Below, in pieces: positions 1 through 7,633 of a DNA stretch of 34,155 bases. The notes beneath the pieces were generated by a model. That model was not told where the DNA came from. It saw only the letters and a program-made list of their open reading frames with translations, and did not search any database. The position numbers were made by a program, and so were the translations under genes. The stretch spans positions 1 to 34,155 of the forward strand of contig JBHGBF010000093.1 in the NCBI GenBank assembly GCA_041946865.1. The letters are read 5' to 3'. Each line of letters starts with the position of its first letter. Positions within the stretch are counted from its first letter, which is position 1. The stretch is from RPQK01 sp041946865 (lineage in GTDB: Bacteria > Acidobacteriota > UBA6911 > RPQK01).

Positions 1-416
1 CGCCATTACCGCACAGACGGAGCCTCTCGGCGACCAGGGTCTGCCGAAAACACGCCCCGCCTGGCCTGGGACTGGGTCACGATGAGTGTTCTGGAACCTT
101 TGTTACCGTAGCCGCCAAATGGCCTCGCCCTCTCGGTGATCAGACGTGATCGGCAACTGCTGTGCTGCTGTGGGGTTAGGGGTGGTCAACAGTGCGCTAT
201 CTCTGGCAAGAGCTGAAAAAACGTTTCTCGATTCTCCGCCTAGCGACCCAGAGTTCAGCGGGCGGCCAGATGAGCAGCGACCCCGAGCCGCGAGTCCTGT
301 TTTCAGCTCTCGGTCGTCCTGATCGCCGTGCCAGGCCGCTCCGCTGCAACGACGGGCTGCCCACGAGCACAATCCAGCGAAACAGGCGATGCACCGGCCG
401 ACCAACTTGCGTCGGC

Positions 417-450
417 AGATGCGAGCCGGGCATGGCGCCGGCTCGCATCT
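417..450. repeat. Perfect 13-bp inverted repeat (hairpin)
   Basis: The left arm AGATGCGAGCCGG (417-429) and right arm CCGGCTCGCATCT (438-450) are perfectly complementary around an 8-base loop. There is no T-tract on either side, so it is not a standard intrinsic terminator. It lies 34 bp beyond the minus-strand stop at 484, so it could still end or protect a minus-strand transcript, or be a REP-type remnant. Confidence 0.7.
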
Positions 451-483
451 CGAGCTGTTCGCTTCGACGACGTTATGGCCGCG

Positions 484-676
484 CTACTCGCTCGCCTCCG
501 GCTTGTGGGGCAGCAACTTGGTCACCTCCGGATCTACGTCACCTGCAAATTCACGGATGACCTGATTGGCCAGCAAGACGTCCACATGGCTCTTTTGGAC
601 CGAATCGCCCTCGCTATAAGTGGTCTTCACGTTTCGTTTGGCCAGCCGCTCGAGGAGACAACGATCAATCGCGGCC
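484..676 (-). pseudogene. Minus-strand open frame, possible gene remnant of unknown identity
   Basis: Reading leftwards, the frame is open from a TAA next to position 676 to a TAG at 484-486, about 63 codons, with no ATG. GTG codons inside it could serve as starts. The composition (LLERLAKRNVKTTYSEGDSV, then VDVLLANQVIREF) is acidic, basic and hydrophobic in protein-like proportions, unlike the opposite-strand frames. I do not recognise a family. It may be the end of a gene whose upstream part was lost when the neighbouring NYN gene was truncated, or it may be chance. Confidence 0.2.
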
Positions 677-680
677 TGTT

Positions 681-1155
681 ATGCTCAATCTTGTGCCGCT
701 TTTGCAGCAAGGGCACCAAGCATACGTCGCCGCACTCAACCATGTAGGTGTCACCGCAATTCTCGGGAATTTCAAGTCTAAGACGTCAATCTGCCCTAAC
801 TGCCAACGGGAAGTAGTTCACCACGAGGAAAAAGAAACCGACGTCAACATCGCTCTGCACCTACTGCTCGGCGCTTTTCAAGACTCGTATGACAGAGCCC
901 TCTTGATCGGCCGAGACTCGGATCTTGCCCCTGCCGTCCGCATGGTTGTGAACGAATTCCCCAACAAGCAGGTCCGGGTCATTGCACCTATCGGCGGTAG
1001 GCGGCAGCGCGGATCTACTCGCAGTGGTTGGGAAGGATAACTTCCGCCAAATGAGAATCGGGCATCTTGTTCAGTCCCTTCTCCCGCGTCAGATTTGCGA
1101 CAGCTCAGGAAACATCGTCGTCACCTGGCGCGCCGGGCGGCACATACGGATGTGA
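681..1155 (+). pseudogene. NYN-domain (PIN-like) ribonuclease, 5'-truncated and frameshifted
   Basis: From about 711 the translation matches the C-terminal two thirds of the NYN-domain (LabA-like, PIN-fold) nuclease family. It shows HQAYVAAL, a GNFKSK segment, a CPNC pair, EEKETDVNIALHLL, the acidic motif RDSDLAPAVRMV and then VRVIAP. The usual N-terminus with its DGFNLY metal-binding aspartate and the following 60 or so residues are absent upstream in any plus frame. At about 991-1008 the frame breaks. One base over, it continues as ADLLAVVGKDNFRQM and QSLLPRQI, the expected family C-terminus, to a TGA at 1153-1155. The gene is therefore both 5'-truncated and frameshifted, by about one extra base. 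NYN proteins are thought to act as metal-dependent RNases, and without the first acidic residue this one should be inactive. A sequencing error could explain the frameshift but not the missing 5' end. Confidence 0.75.
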
Positions 1156-1216
1156 TCGAGGCACTCCGCTACGAATAACCCCGCATCGGTCTGGATGGGC
1201 CTCCTTTCTGGAAACC

Positions 1217-1249
1217 AGCCGGACGCCGATGGCTGCCGGCTCCTTTTTT
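1217..1249 (+). terminator. Putative intrinsic terminator after the NYN gene
   Basis: AGCCGG (1217-1222) pairs with CCGGCT (1236-1241) and is followed by CC and six T residues (1244-1249) on the plus strand. It ends at the stop codon of the convergent aceF. The 6-bp stem with a 13-base loop is modest. Orientation and the T-run fit termination of the rightward NYN transcript. Confidence 0.45.
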
Positions 1250-2577
1250 CAGCCTTCGAGCAGCATGAGGAAGGGTTGTTCCAGCGCTTCCGCCACCCAG
1301 CGCAGGAAGCGCGCTCCATCGGCCCCGTCGATCAGGCGATGATCATAGGACAGCGAGAGCGGCAGCATCTTCCGGGGCTGAAAGCTGCCGTCAATGAAGA
1401 CCGGTTCGACCGAAGCTCGAGATACGCCCAGGACTGCAACTTCGGGCAGATTGACGATGGGCGCAAACCCTGTCCCGCCTATGCCGCCAAGGTTGCTCAC
1501 AGTAAAGCTGCCCCCCTGCATCTCCTCCAGTGTCAGCTTGCCGGCGCGGGCCTTTTCCGAAATCAAGGCCAGTTCTACCGACAGCTCGATGACGTTCTTA
1601 CGCTCCACGTCCCGGATCACGGGAACGAGAAGTCCCTTTGGAGTGTCGACGGCAACGCCCACATGGAAGTACTGCTTGTAAACGATCTCGCCCTTCTCCA
1701 TGTCGAGACTTGCGTTGAATTTGGGAAAGACTCGAAGGGCAGAGGCGACGACTTTCAAGAGAATGGCAGTAACGGTGAGCTTGCCTCCCGCTTTCTGGGC
1801 CTTGTCAGCGTACTGTCGGCGCATCTCTTCGAGCTCCGTCACATCCGCTTTGTCGAACTGTGTGACGTGGGGGATTGCCGACCAGGCAGCCGTCATCTGC
1901 CGGGCCGTCGCCCGCCTGACGCTGGTAAACGGCTCGCGGTGCACCTCGCCCCAGCGGCTGAAATCGGGCAAAGTCGGGGCGGGGGCTGCCGAAGGCCCGG
2001 CCGGCAAGACTGCCACCCGGGCGCGAGCGGCATTTTTCACATCCTCAATTGAGATCCTCCCGGACGGACCCGTGCCTTTGACCTGGCCGATGTCTACACC
2101 GATCTCTCGGGCAAAACGGCGCACAGAAGGAGCAGCTGCCACCAGCGCCGCCTTCCCCCGTTCAGCCGCCGGCACCGCCACTCGGGGTCGCGCCGGCTCT
2201 TCCGCGACCTTACGTTTCGGCGGTTCCGGCGCCTTCCGAGGAGGTTCCTTGACCGCAGCGCGCGCCTCCGCCCTGGCCGGAGAAGTTTGAACTCTAACTC
2301 CGGCGGCGGGTTTCTCAGCCGCGGCCGCTTTCCCGTCGGTGCGCTCCTCCAAGGTGATCACAGGGGCGCCCACATCGATTGTCTGGCCCTCTTTGACCAG
2401 AATCTTCAGGACCTTGCCGGCTTGCGGGGAAGGCACCTCGACAGCCGCCTTGTCGGTTTCGATCTCCAGGATAGGCTGCTGCTCGTCAATCACCTCGCCT
2501 TCCGAGACGAGCACTTTGACCACGTTGCCTGAATGAACATTCTCTCCAAGATTGGGAAGCTTGAGTTCAGTTGGCAT
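1249..2577 (-). CDS. aceF: Dihydrolipoamide acetyltransferase, E2 of pyruvate dehydrogenase
   Basis: 442-residue E2 core enzyme that transfers the acetyl group from lipoyl-lysine to CoA. Domain order: one N-terminal lipoyl domain (residues 1-80) with lipoyl-accepting Lys43 in ETDKA; a linker of about 80 residues rich in Ala, Pro and Lys; a peripheral subunit-binding domain around 150-185 (VRRFAREIGVDIGQVKGTGP, then GRISIEDV); and a catalytic acetyltransferase domain ending in DHRLIDGADGARF, with the active-site His413 and Asp417. There is only one lipoyl domain, whereas E. coli AceF has three. It follows aceE on the same strand and is presumably co-transcribed. The ATG at 2577 is chosen because the lipoyl domain starts at once. 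No good Shine-Dalgarno is visible: the bases before it are the last unit of the heptamer array. No lpd (E3) gene is in the window. Confidence 0.95.
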   Translation of the reverse strand: MPTELKLPNLGENVHSGNVVKVLVSEGEVIDEQQPILEIETDKAAVEVPSPQAGKVLKILVKEGQTIDVGAPVITLEERTDGKAAAAEKPAAGVRVQTSPARAEARAAVKEPPRKAPEPPKRKVAEEPARPRVAVPAAERGKAALVAAAPSVRRFAREIGVDIGQVKGTGPSGRISIEDVKNAARARVAVLPAGPSAAPAPTLPDFSRWGEVHREPFTSVRRATARQMTAAWSAIPHVTQFDKADVTELEEMRRQYADKAQKAGGKLTVTAILLKVVASALRVFPKFNASLDMEKGEIVYKQYFHVGVAVDTPKGLLVPVIRDVERKNVIELSVELALISEKARAGKLTLEEMQGGSFTVSNLGGIGGTGFAPIVNLPEVAVLGVSRASVEPVFIDGSFQPRKMLPLSLSYDHRLIDGADGARFLRWVAEALEQPFLMLLEG

Positions 2578-2581
2578 GCCT

Positions 2582-2799
2582 GTTACCAGTTACCAGTTAC
2601 CAGTTACCAGTTACCAGTTACCCGTTACCAGTTACCTGTTACCTGTTACGCGTTACCTGTTACCTGTTACCTGTCACCCGTTACCCGTTACCCGTTACCC
2701 GTCACCCGTCACCCGTCACCCGTTACCCGTTACCCGTCACCTGTTACCCGTTACCCGTTACCCGTTACCCGTCACCCGTTTACCCGTTACCCGTTATCA
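2582..2799. repeat. Array of 31 seven-base repeats between aceE and aceF
   Basis: Plus-strand consensus GTTACC(C/A/T), some units GTCACCC. Unit starts run every 7 bp from 2582 (2582, 2589, 2596 and so on) to 2778, where one unit has 8 bases, then 2786 and a decayed 2793. Further right the sequence degrades (GTGGCCG, GTTGGCG). Unit types are blocked: GTTACCA nearest aceF (2582-2616), GTTACCT in the middle (2631-2672), GTTACCC and GTCACCC beyond (2673-2799). That is the pattern expected from successive local duplications. The array fills the spacer between the aceE stop (2835) and the aceF start (2577), so it is transcribed as repeats of GGTAAC plus one variable base. All three frames stay open through it, since 21 bases equals seven codons, which creates spurious frames reading LPVT. 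Confidence 0.97.
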
Positions 2800-2834
2800 G
2801 TGGCCGGTTGGCGTTGCCGGGTGCCAGTTGCGAT

Positions 2835-5603
2835 TCACCGTAGCACCGGATTCGGTTTATCCGGGTCTATTTCCATCTCCCGGGCAGCTTGTTTGGCCGC
2901 CTCCCCCGGGAGTTTCTTTTCCTTCACCAGCGCTGAAATCGTGGCGAACGCCACGTGCCGCCAGTCGACCTCGAAGAAATGCCGCAAGCCGGCTCGCGAA
3001 TCACTGCGTCCGAAGCCATCCGTGCCGAGGGCGACCAAAGGCCGAGGAAACCAGCGGCTGATCGAATAGGGCAGCGTTTTAACGTAATCCGAAGCGGCGA
3101 CAAACACGCCTTCGGTGTCTTCAAGGACCTGGGTGACGTACGGAACCCTCGGCTTCTCGTTGGGATGAAGCACATTCCATCGGTCGACTTCCAGGCCGTC
3201 ACGCATCAGTTGTTTGTAGCTGGTGATGCTCCAGACGTCGCAGGCAACCTGGTACTTCTCCTCCAGGGTGTCTCCCGCTTTGAGGACTTCGTTCAGGATT
3301 GCACCGCTTCCGAAAAGCTGGGCACGGGCCTTGGGCTTTTCGAGCTGCGAGGCACGGAACTTGTACATGCCGCGCAGAATGCCTTCTTTGACCCCCGGCG
3401 GCATGGGCGGCTGAGCGTAGTTCTCATTCATGACGGTGATGTAGTAGAAGACACTTTCCTGGTCTTCGTACATGCGTTTCAGCCCGTCGGCCACGATCAC
3501 GGCCAGTTCAAAGGCAAAGGCGGGGTCGTAGGCCCGGATGGTGGGGAAAGGGTACGCCAGAAGGTGACTGTGTCCGTCCTGGTGCTGCAACCCCTCGCCG
3601 GCAAGGGTAGTCCGGCCGGCTGTTCCTCCCACCAGGAATCCCCGGCAACGCATGTCTCCGGCTGCCCAGATCAGGTCACCCACTCTCTGGAAACCGAACA
3701 TCGAGTAGTAGGTGAAGAAGGGAATGGTATTGATGCCATGCGTCGAGTAGGCCGTCCCGGCGGCAATAAACGACGACATGGAGCCGGCCTCGGTGATGCC
3801 CTCCTCGAGTATCTGGCCGTCCCGTGCTTCCTTGTAATAAAGCAGCGTCTCGGCATCCACGGGGGCGTAGAGCTGTCCCACGTGGGAGTAAATCCCTCGT
3901 TCACGGAACAGGCTCTCCATGCCGAAAGTCCGCGCTTCGTCGGGGATAATCGGGACTATGAACTTGCCGATATCCCGGTCCCGCAGCAGTTTGGACAGAA
4001 GACGTACGTAAGCCATGGTGGTGGATACTTCGCGCCCTTCGGTCCCCGCGTAGAATTCTTCGAAAAGCTTCTCCGAGGGAATCTTCACAGGGGAGGATTT
4101 CACCTGCCGACTGGGGATGTACCCGCCCAGTTTCTCACGCCGTTCGCGCATGTACCGGATCTCTACGCTATCTTCCGGAGGCCGGTAGAACGGGGCTTCC
4201 GCCACCTCTTCGTCGGAGATCGGTATGCCGAAGCGGGTCCGGAATTCCCGCAACTCTTCCTCGTTCAGTTTCTTCTGTTGATGGGTGACATTCTTGCCCT
4301 CGCCAGCCTCGCCGAGCCCATATCCTTTGATGGTCTTCGCCAGGATGACGGTCGGGGCCCCAGTATGGGAGACGGCGGCCTTGTAGGCGGTATACACTTT
4401 CTCGGGATCGTGGCCGCCGCGGTTGAGCTTCTCCAACTGCTCGTCGGAGTAGTGTTCCACCATCGCCCGCAAGCGAGGATCCACGCCGAAGAAATGCTCG
4501 CGGAAATAGGCCCCGCTCTCGACAGTGTACTTCTGGTACTGTCCGTCGACGACTTCACCCATCCGCCTGACCAGGATTCCGTCGTGGTCCTTGGCCAACA
4601 GCGGATCCCACGCACTGCCCCAGATGACCTTGATCACGTTCCAGCCGGCGCCCCGGAAAACGGCTTCCAGCTCCTGGATGATGTTGCCGTTCCCCCGAAC
4701 CGGGCCGTCCAGCCGCTGCAGGTTGCAGTTGATGACGAAAATGAGGTTGTCCAGCTGTTCCCGAGCAGCCAGAGTGATGGCGCCGAGCGTCTCCGGCTCG
4801 TCGGTTTCTCCATCCCCCAGGAAAGCCCACACTTTTGCATCGGAACGTTCTCTCAGTCCGCGGTCCTCGAGGTACCGGTTGAAACGCGCCTGGTAGATGG
4901 CCATGATCGGCCCCAGTCCCATGGACACCGTCGGGAATTGCCAGAAATCCGGCATGAGCCAGGGGTGGGGATAGGACGAGAGCCCTCCGCCGCCTGTTTC
5001 GCGCCGGAAATTGGCCAGCTGTTCCGCTGAGATCCTGCCTTCCAAAAAAGCTCGGGCATAGATGCCCGGAGAAGCGTGCCCCTGAAAATAAACAATATCT
5101 CCGGGATGATCCTCCGTCCTGCCTCGTAAGAAGTGATTGAAGGCGACCTCGTAAAGGGTCGCGGCCGAGGCGAAAGTGGAAATATGGCCGCCTATGCCGC
5201 TTTCGAGCCGGTTGGCGCGGACGACCATGGCCATGGCGTTCCAGCGCACCAGACTCTTGATGCGTCGCTCGATCTCGCGACTCCCCGGATAGGGAGGCTG
5301 CTTGTCGGGCGAAATGGTATTAATGTACGGAGTGTTGGCTGTAAAAGGTAAGTCAACATCCTGTCGCCGGGCATGAATCTGTAGCCGTTCCAGAAGGTCC
5401 CGGACGCGCTCCGGGCCCTCCGCCTCGAGCACATAATCGAGCGAATCAATCCATTCCCGCGTTTCCTGGGCCTGCTCCTCGGTTTCGGCAACCTCGTTTG
5501 AGGGTACTTCGACCGCCTCAGCACTCGGCTCTTCTTTGGTTTGAACCAAGGATTCCTCTTTTTCAGGTTCGAAAGTCACACTCATGGTCTTGTCAATGTT
5601 CAT
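2835..5603 (-). CDS. aceE: Pyruvate dehydrogenase E1 component, homodimeric type
   Basis: 922 residues from the ATG at 5603. This thiamine-diphosphate enzyme decarboxylates pyruvate and reductively acetylates the lipoyl group of E2. It is the single-chain AceE type (E. coli about 887 residues), not the alpha/beta type. Visible landmarks: GGHISTFAS near residue 138, the ThDP/Mg motif GDGETDEP at about 263 followed by NCNLQRLDGPVRGNG at about 292, and strong similarity through to the C-terminus. An acidic, low-complexity N-terminal extension of about 45 residues (rich in Glu, Val and Ser) precedes the usual start near TREWIDSLDYVL. Possible starts are TTG at 5645 (GGAGG 13 bases upstream), ATG at 5603 and ATG at 5585. 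I chose 5603, but the TTG is possible. It heads the aceE-aceF unit and is divergent from the PBP4 gene. Confidence 0.95.
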   Translation of the reverse strand: MNIDKTMSVTFEPEKEESLVQTKEEPSAEAVEVPSNEVAETEEQAQETREWIDSLDYVLEAEGPERVRDLLERLQIHARRQDVDLPFTANTPYINTISPDKQPPYPGSREIERRIKSLVRWNAMAMVVRANRLESGIGGHISTFASAATLYEVAFNHFLRGRTEDHPGDIVYFQGHASPGIYARAFLEGRISAEQLANFRRETGGGGLSSYPHPWLMPDFWQFPTVSMGLGPIMAIYQARFNRYLEDRGLRERSDAKVWAFLGDGETDEPETLGAITLAAREQLDNLIFVINCNLQRLDGPVRGNGNIIQELEAVFRGAGWNVIKVIWGSAWDPLLAKDHDGILVRRMGEVVDGQYQKYTVESGAYFREHFFGVDPRLRAMVEHYSDEQLEKLNRGGHDPEKVYTAYKAAVSHTGAPTVILAKTIKGYGLGEAGEGKNVTHQQKKLNEEELREFRTRFGIPISDEEVAEAPFYRPPEDSVEIRYMRERREKLGGYIPSRQVKSSPVKIPSEKLFEEFYAGTEGREVSTTMAYVRLLSKLLRDRDIGKFIVPIIPDEARTFGMESLFRERGIYSHVGQLYAPVDAETLLYYKEARDGQILEEGITEAGSMSSFIAAGTAYSTHGINTIPFFTYYSMFGFQRVGDLIWAAGDMRCRGFLVGGTAGRTTLAGEGLQHQDGHSHLLAYPFPTIRAYDPAFAFELAVIVADGLKRMYEDQESVFYYITVMNENYAQPPMPPGVKEGILRGMYKFRASQLEKPKARAQLFGSGAILNEVLKAGDTLEEKYQVACDVWSITSYKQLMRDGLEVDRWNVLHPNEKPRVPYVTQVLEDTEGVFVAASDYVKTLPYSISRWFPRPLVALGTDGFGRSDSRAGLRHFFEVDWRHVAFATISALVKEKKLPGEAAKQAAREMEIDPDKPNPVLR

Positions 5604-5701
5604 CCACAAGGCGCCGCGGCGCTTTCGACTTGCCTTTTCCGGCAAATTAGTCGGCGAACCTCCGGCTCATTGTGGATAAGATCTTGCTCCTGGGCAGTTC
5701 A

Positions 5702-5727
5702 GTCCGGTTGAAGTCCAAAGACCGGAC
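5702..5727. promoter_or_regulatory. Dyad symmetry in the aceE / PBP4-gene divergent spacer
   Basis: GTCCGGT (5702-5708) and ACCGGAC (5721-5727) form a perfect 7-bp inverted repeat with a 12-base spacer. It sits about 100 bp upstream of aceE and just before a TATAAT at 5733-5738. The geometry suits a dimeric regulator, but no regulator gene is nearby. The rest of the 5604-5931 spacer holds nothing else I can name. Confidence 0.3.
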
Positions 5728-5872
5728 ATGTTTATAATTATTGTTAAGAGATAAGCTAGACCTTTACGGCAATCCCGAATACTGGACCTCTCTCATTGTG
5801 ACGGAGCGGGAGAATGGAATCAAGTTAGGCGGGTTCCGGCCTGGTTTTTCTGCTTTTGTCAACAAAGCTCAG

Positions 5873-5900
5873 TTGTAATCGCAGCAAAAAACATTACAAT
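5873..5900 (+). promoter_or_regulatory. Sigma70-like promoter for the PBP4 gene
   Basis: TTGTAA (5873-5878), a 16-bp spacer, then TACAAT (5895-5900). Transcription would start near 5907, giving a very short leader before the ATG at 5935. The surrounding AT-rich patch stands out in this GC-rich DNA. Confidence 0.4.
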
Positions 5901-5931
5901 ACTGGAGAAATTTGGGTCTTACAAAAAAGCG

Positions 5932-7578
5932 GTGATGAAGAACAGATACAGCCATTACCTCCTCTGCCTCTGCATCCTCCTTCTGGCGCTCGCTCTCCTC
6001 TGGCCGACCAGTTTTCTGACCTCCACAGCTCGAGGGGAAGAAAGCCGCGCCGGTGAACCAGTTCCGACGGTAGAGCCAGGATTTCTCAATCGTCAGGCGG
6101 ACGTCGAACTGCCCAGTCCGCCGCCGCAGCCGGCCGAACCGGTTGAAGCGAAGCCCGAGCCGCCCGTCGCGTTTGACCCGGGGGGGCCCTATGCCGAAAT
6201 CGGACGCAAGATCCAGGCGATCATCAACAAACCGGCCTATCGCCGGGCGGAATGGGGACTGGACGTTCGCGCGCTCGAGGATGATTCGCCCATCTTTGTT
6301 CATAACAGCGACAGGCTTTTCCCTCCGGCCAGCAATCTTAAGCTCTTTACCACCTCGACAGCGCTTGACCGCTTAGGCCCGGACTTTCGTTTTACCACTC
6401 AAGTTGCGTATGAAGGGAGCCTGGGCCCGGCCCACCGCCTGACCGGGAACCTGGTGCTGTTCGGGCAGGGCGACCCCGATCTGGGCGGTTCGATTCGCAC
6501 CATCCCCAGTCAGTTTGCCCATTTCGACACGATGGCGCAGAAGGTTCGCGAATTCGGCATCACGGAAATCGAAGGAGACGTCATCGGCGACGATTCCTAT
6601 TTCACATTCGCCCCTTATGGCGATGGATGGATGCCTTCGGATCTCGTGCGGGATTACGGGGCGCCGATTTCTGCGCTTTCCTTCAACAACAATCTGATCA
6701 CCCTAAGCCTGCGGCCTAGCCGCAGGGTGGGACTGCCAGCGAGTGCCTCGGTCTATCCGTCAGAATCACTCCTGAATATCACCAATAAAACCAGAACGGT
6801 TCGCAGGGGGCGCACCTCGGTGAGGTGGTACCGGACCCCGGGGACGGACAACGTGAGCCTGAGAGGCCAGGTCCCGCTCAGAGGCGGAGGCACCAGCCAG
6901 AGCTTCCTGGTCAAGGATCCTGCGCTGTACACGGCCCGGCTGCTTCGTGAACGCCTGATCAAGTCCGGCATCAGAGTCAAAGGGGTCGCACGCGCCCGCC
7001 ACGCCGGCGATGGGTTGGGGCGGCCGCCTGCGCATCTGATCTACGCGCACGAATCGCCCCCGCTGCTTGACATCATCAGCCATACCAACAAGAAGAGCCA
7101 GAACCTCTACGCCGAGATCCTCCTCCGGGCTCTGGGGGCACAGGTAAAAGGGATCGGCTCTGACCAGGCCGGGCTTGAGGTCGTGTACGAGTTTCTGGCC
7201 GAGGCCGGCATCACTCCCGCGAGTGCCCGCCTGCACGATGGATCCGGCTTGTCCCGCTACAACCTCATCACTCCCCGGTCCGAGACCATGTTGCTGGCTC
7301 ATGTCGCGTCCAAGCCCTACTTCTCGGACTTCATGGATACCCTGGCGATATCGGGGCTCGACGGGACGCTCCGGGGACGAATGGTTCACGGTCCCGGCTT
7401 CCTGCGGGTCTTTGCCAAGACCGGAAGCCTGCAAAGCGTGACGACTCTGGGCGGATATGTCCGGGCCAATTCCGGCAAGATCGTCTCGTTCTCGATACTG
7501 AACAACAACCACTCTTACAGCTCCGACTCGGCCAGGCGCGCCATCGACCAGATCTGCAATCTGCTGACGCAACTGTAG
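5932..7578 (+). CDS. dacB: D-alanyl-D-alanine carboxypeptidase/endopeptidase, PBP4 (DacB) family
   Basis: 548 residues (546 if the ATG at 5935 is used; the frame opens GTG-ATG). It is a periplasmic peptidoglycan hydrolase of the S13 peptidase family, removing the terminal D-Ala and cutting cross-links. The N-terminus has a positively charged start and a hydrophobic segment (residues 9-30), a signal peptide or anchor. A Pro-rich linker (60-80) follows. All three penicillin-binding motifs are present: SNLK (Ser134, Lys137), SQN (389-391) and KTG (496-498). The region between the first two carries the large insert typical of PBP4 enzymes. It has its own promoter and converges with the RND exporter gene, sharing a hairpin between their stops. 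Confidence 0.93.
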   Translation: MMKNRYSHYLLCLCILLLALALLWPTSFLTSTARGEESRAGEPVPTVEPGFLNRQADVELPSPPPQPAEPVEAKPEPPVAFDPGGPYAEIGRKIQAIINKPAYRRAEWGLDVRALEDDSPIFVHNSDRLFPPASNLKLFTTSTALDRLGPDFRFTTQVAYEGSLGPAHRLTGNLVLFGQGDPDLGGSIRTIPSQFAHFDTMAQKVREFGITEIEGDVIGDDSYFTFAPYGDGWMPSDLVRDYGAPISALSFNNNLITLSLRPSRRVGLPASASVYPSESLLNITNKTRTVRRGRTSVRWYRTPGTDNVSLRGQVPLRGGGTSQSFLVKDPALYTARLLRERLIKSGIRVKGVARARHAGDGLGRPPAHLIYAHESPPLLDIISHTNKKSQNLYAEILLRALGAQVKGIGSDQAGLEVVYEFLAEAGITPASARLHDGSGLSRYNLITPRSETMLLAHVASKPYFSDFMDTLAISGLDGTLRGRMVHGPGFLRVFAKTGSLQSVTTLGGYVRANSGKIVSFSILNNNHSYSSDSARRAIDQICNLLTQL

Positions 7579-7586
7579 GCCCACAC

Positions 7587-7633
7587 CACACGGATAACAC
7601 GGTCCCGTTCGAGCCCTTCGTGCTATCCGTGTG
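7587..7633. terminator. Hairpin between convergent genes, possible bidirectional terminator
   Basis: The 14-base arm CACACGGATAACAC (7587-7600) pairs with GTGCTATCCGTGTG (7620-7633) with a single mismatch, around a 19-base loop. The right arm overlaps the stop codon of the leftward gene (7623-7625). There are no T-tracts, so termination is inferred from position between two convergent genes. Confidence 0.45.

Larger units (their letters stand above)
1..676. other. Region without a convincing intact gene (decayed or intergenic)
   Basis: No reading frame here has a recognisable family signature. Frame 1 on the plus strand is open from the left edge to a TAG at 109-111 and could be the last 36 codons of a gene that begins outside the window, ending in ...WDWVTMSVLEPLLP, but I do not recognise it. 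The minus strand is open from about 676 down to a TAG at 484-486 and is listed separately. A strong hairpin lies at 417-450. The several overlapping frames of 80-140 codons are mutually antisense and rich in Arg, Ser and Pro, as expected of GC-rich non-coding DNA. Confidence 0.4.

Noticed and set aside
192..560. 122-codon plus-strand frame near the left edge
   Set aside because: Arg/Ser-rich, spans the hairpin, overlaps other frames, and has no family motif or RBS.
1195..2052. A 285-codon plus-strand frame antisense to aceF
   Set aside because: It mirrors the aceF frame and shows no recognisable domain.
2582..2799. CRISPR array
   Set aside because: Units are 7 bp and contiguous with no spacers; no cas genes are present.
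2533..3069. Plus-strand frames rich in LPVT/YQLPVT repeats across the heptamer array
   Set aside because: A 7-bp repeat free of stops gives a seven-codon repeat in every frame. All three frames show it, and they run antisense into aceE and aceF.
2955..5030. A 691-codon plus-strand frame antisense to aceE
   Set aside because: It is a shadow of the well-conserved aceE reading frame; no family features.
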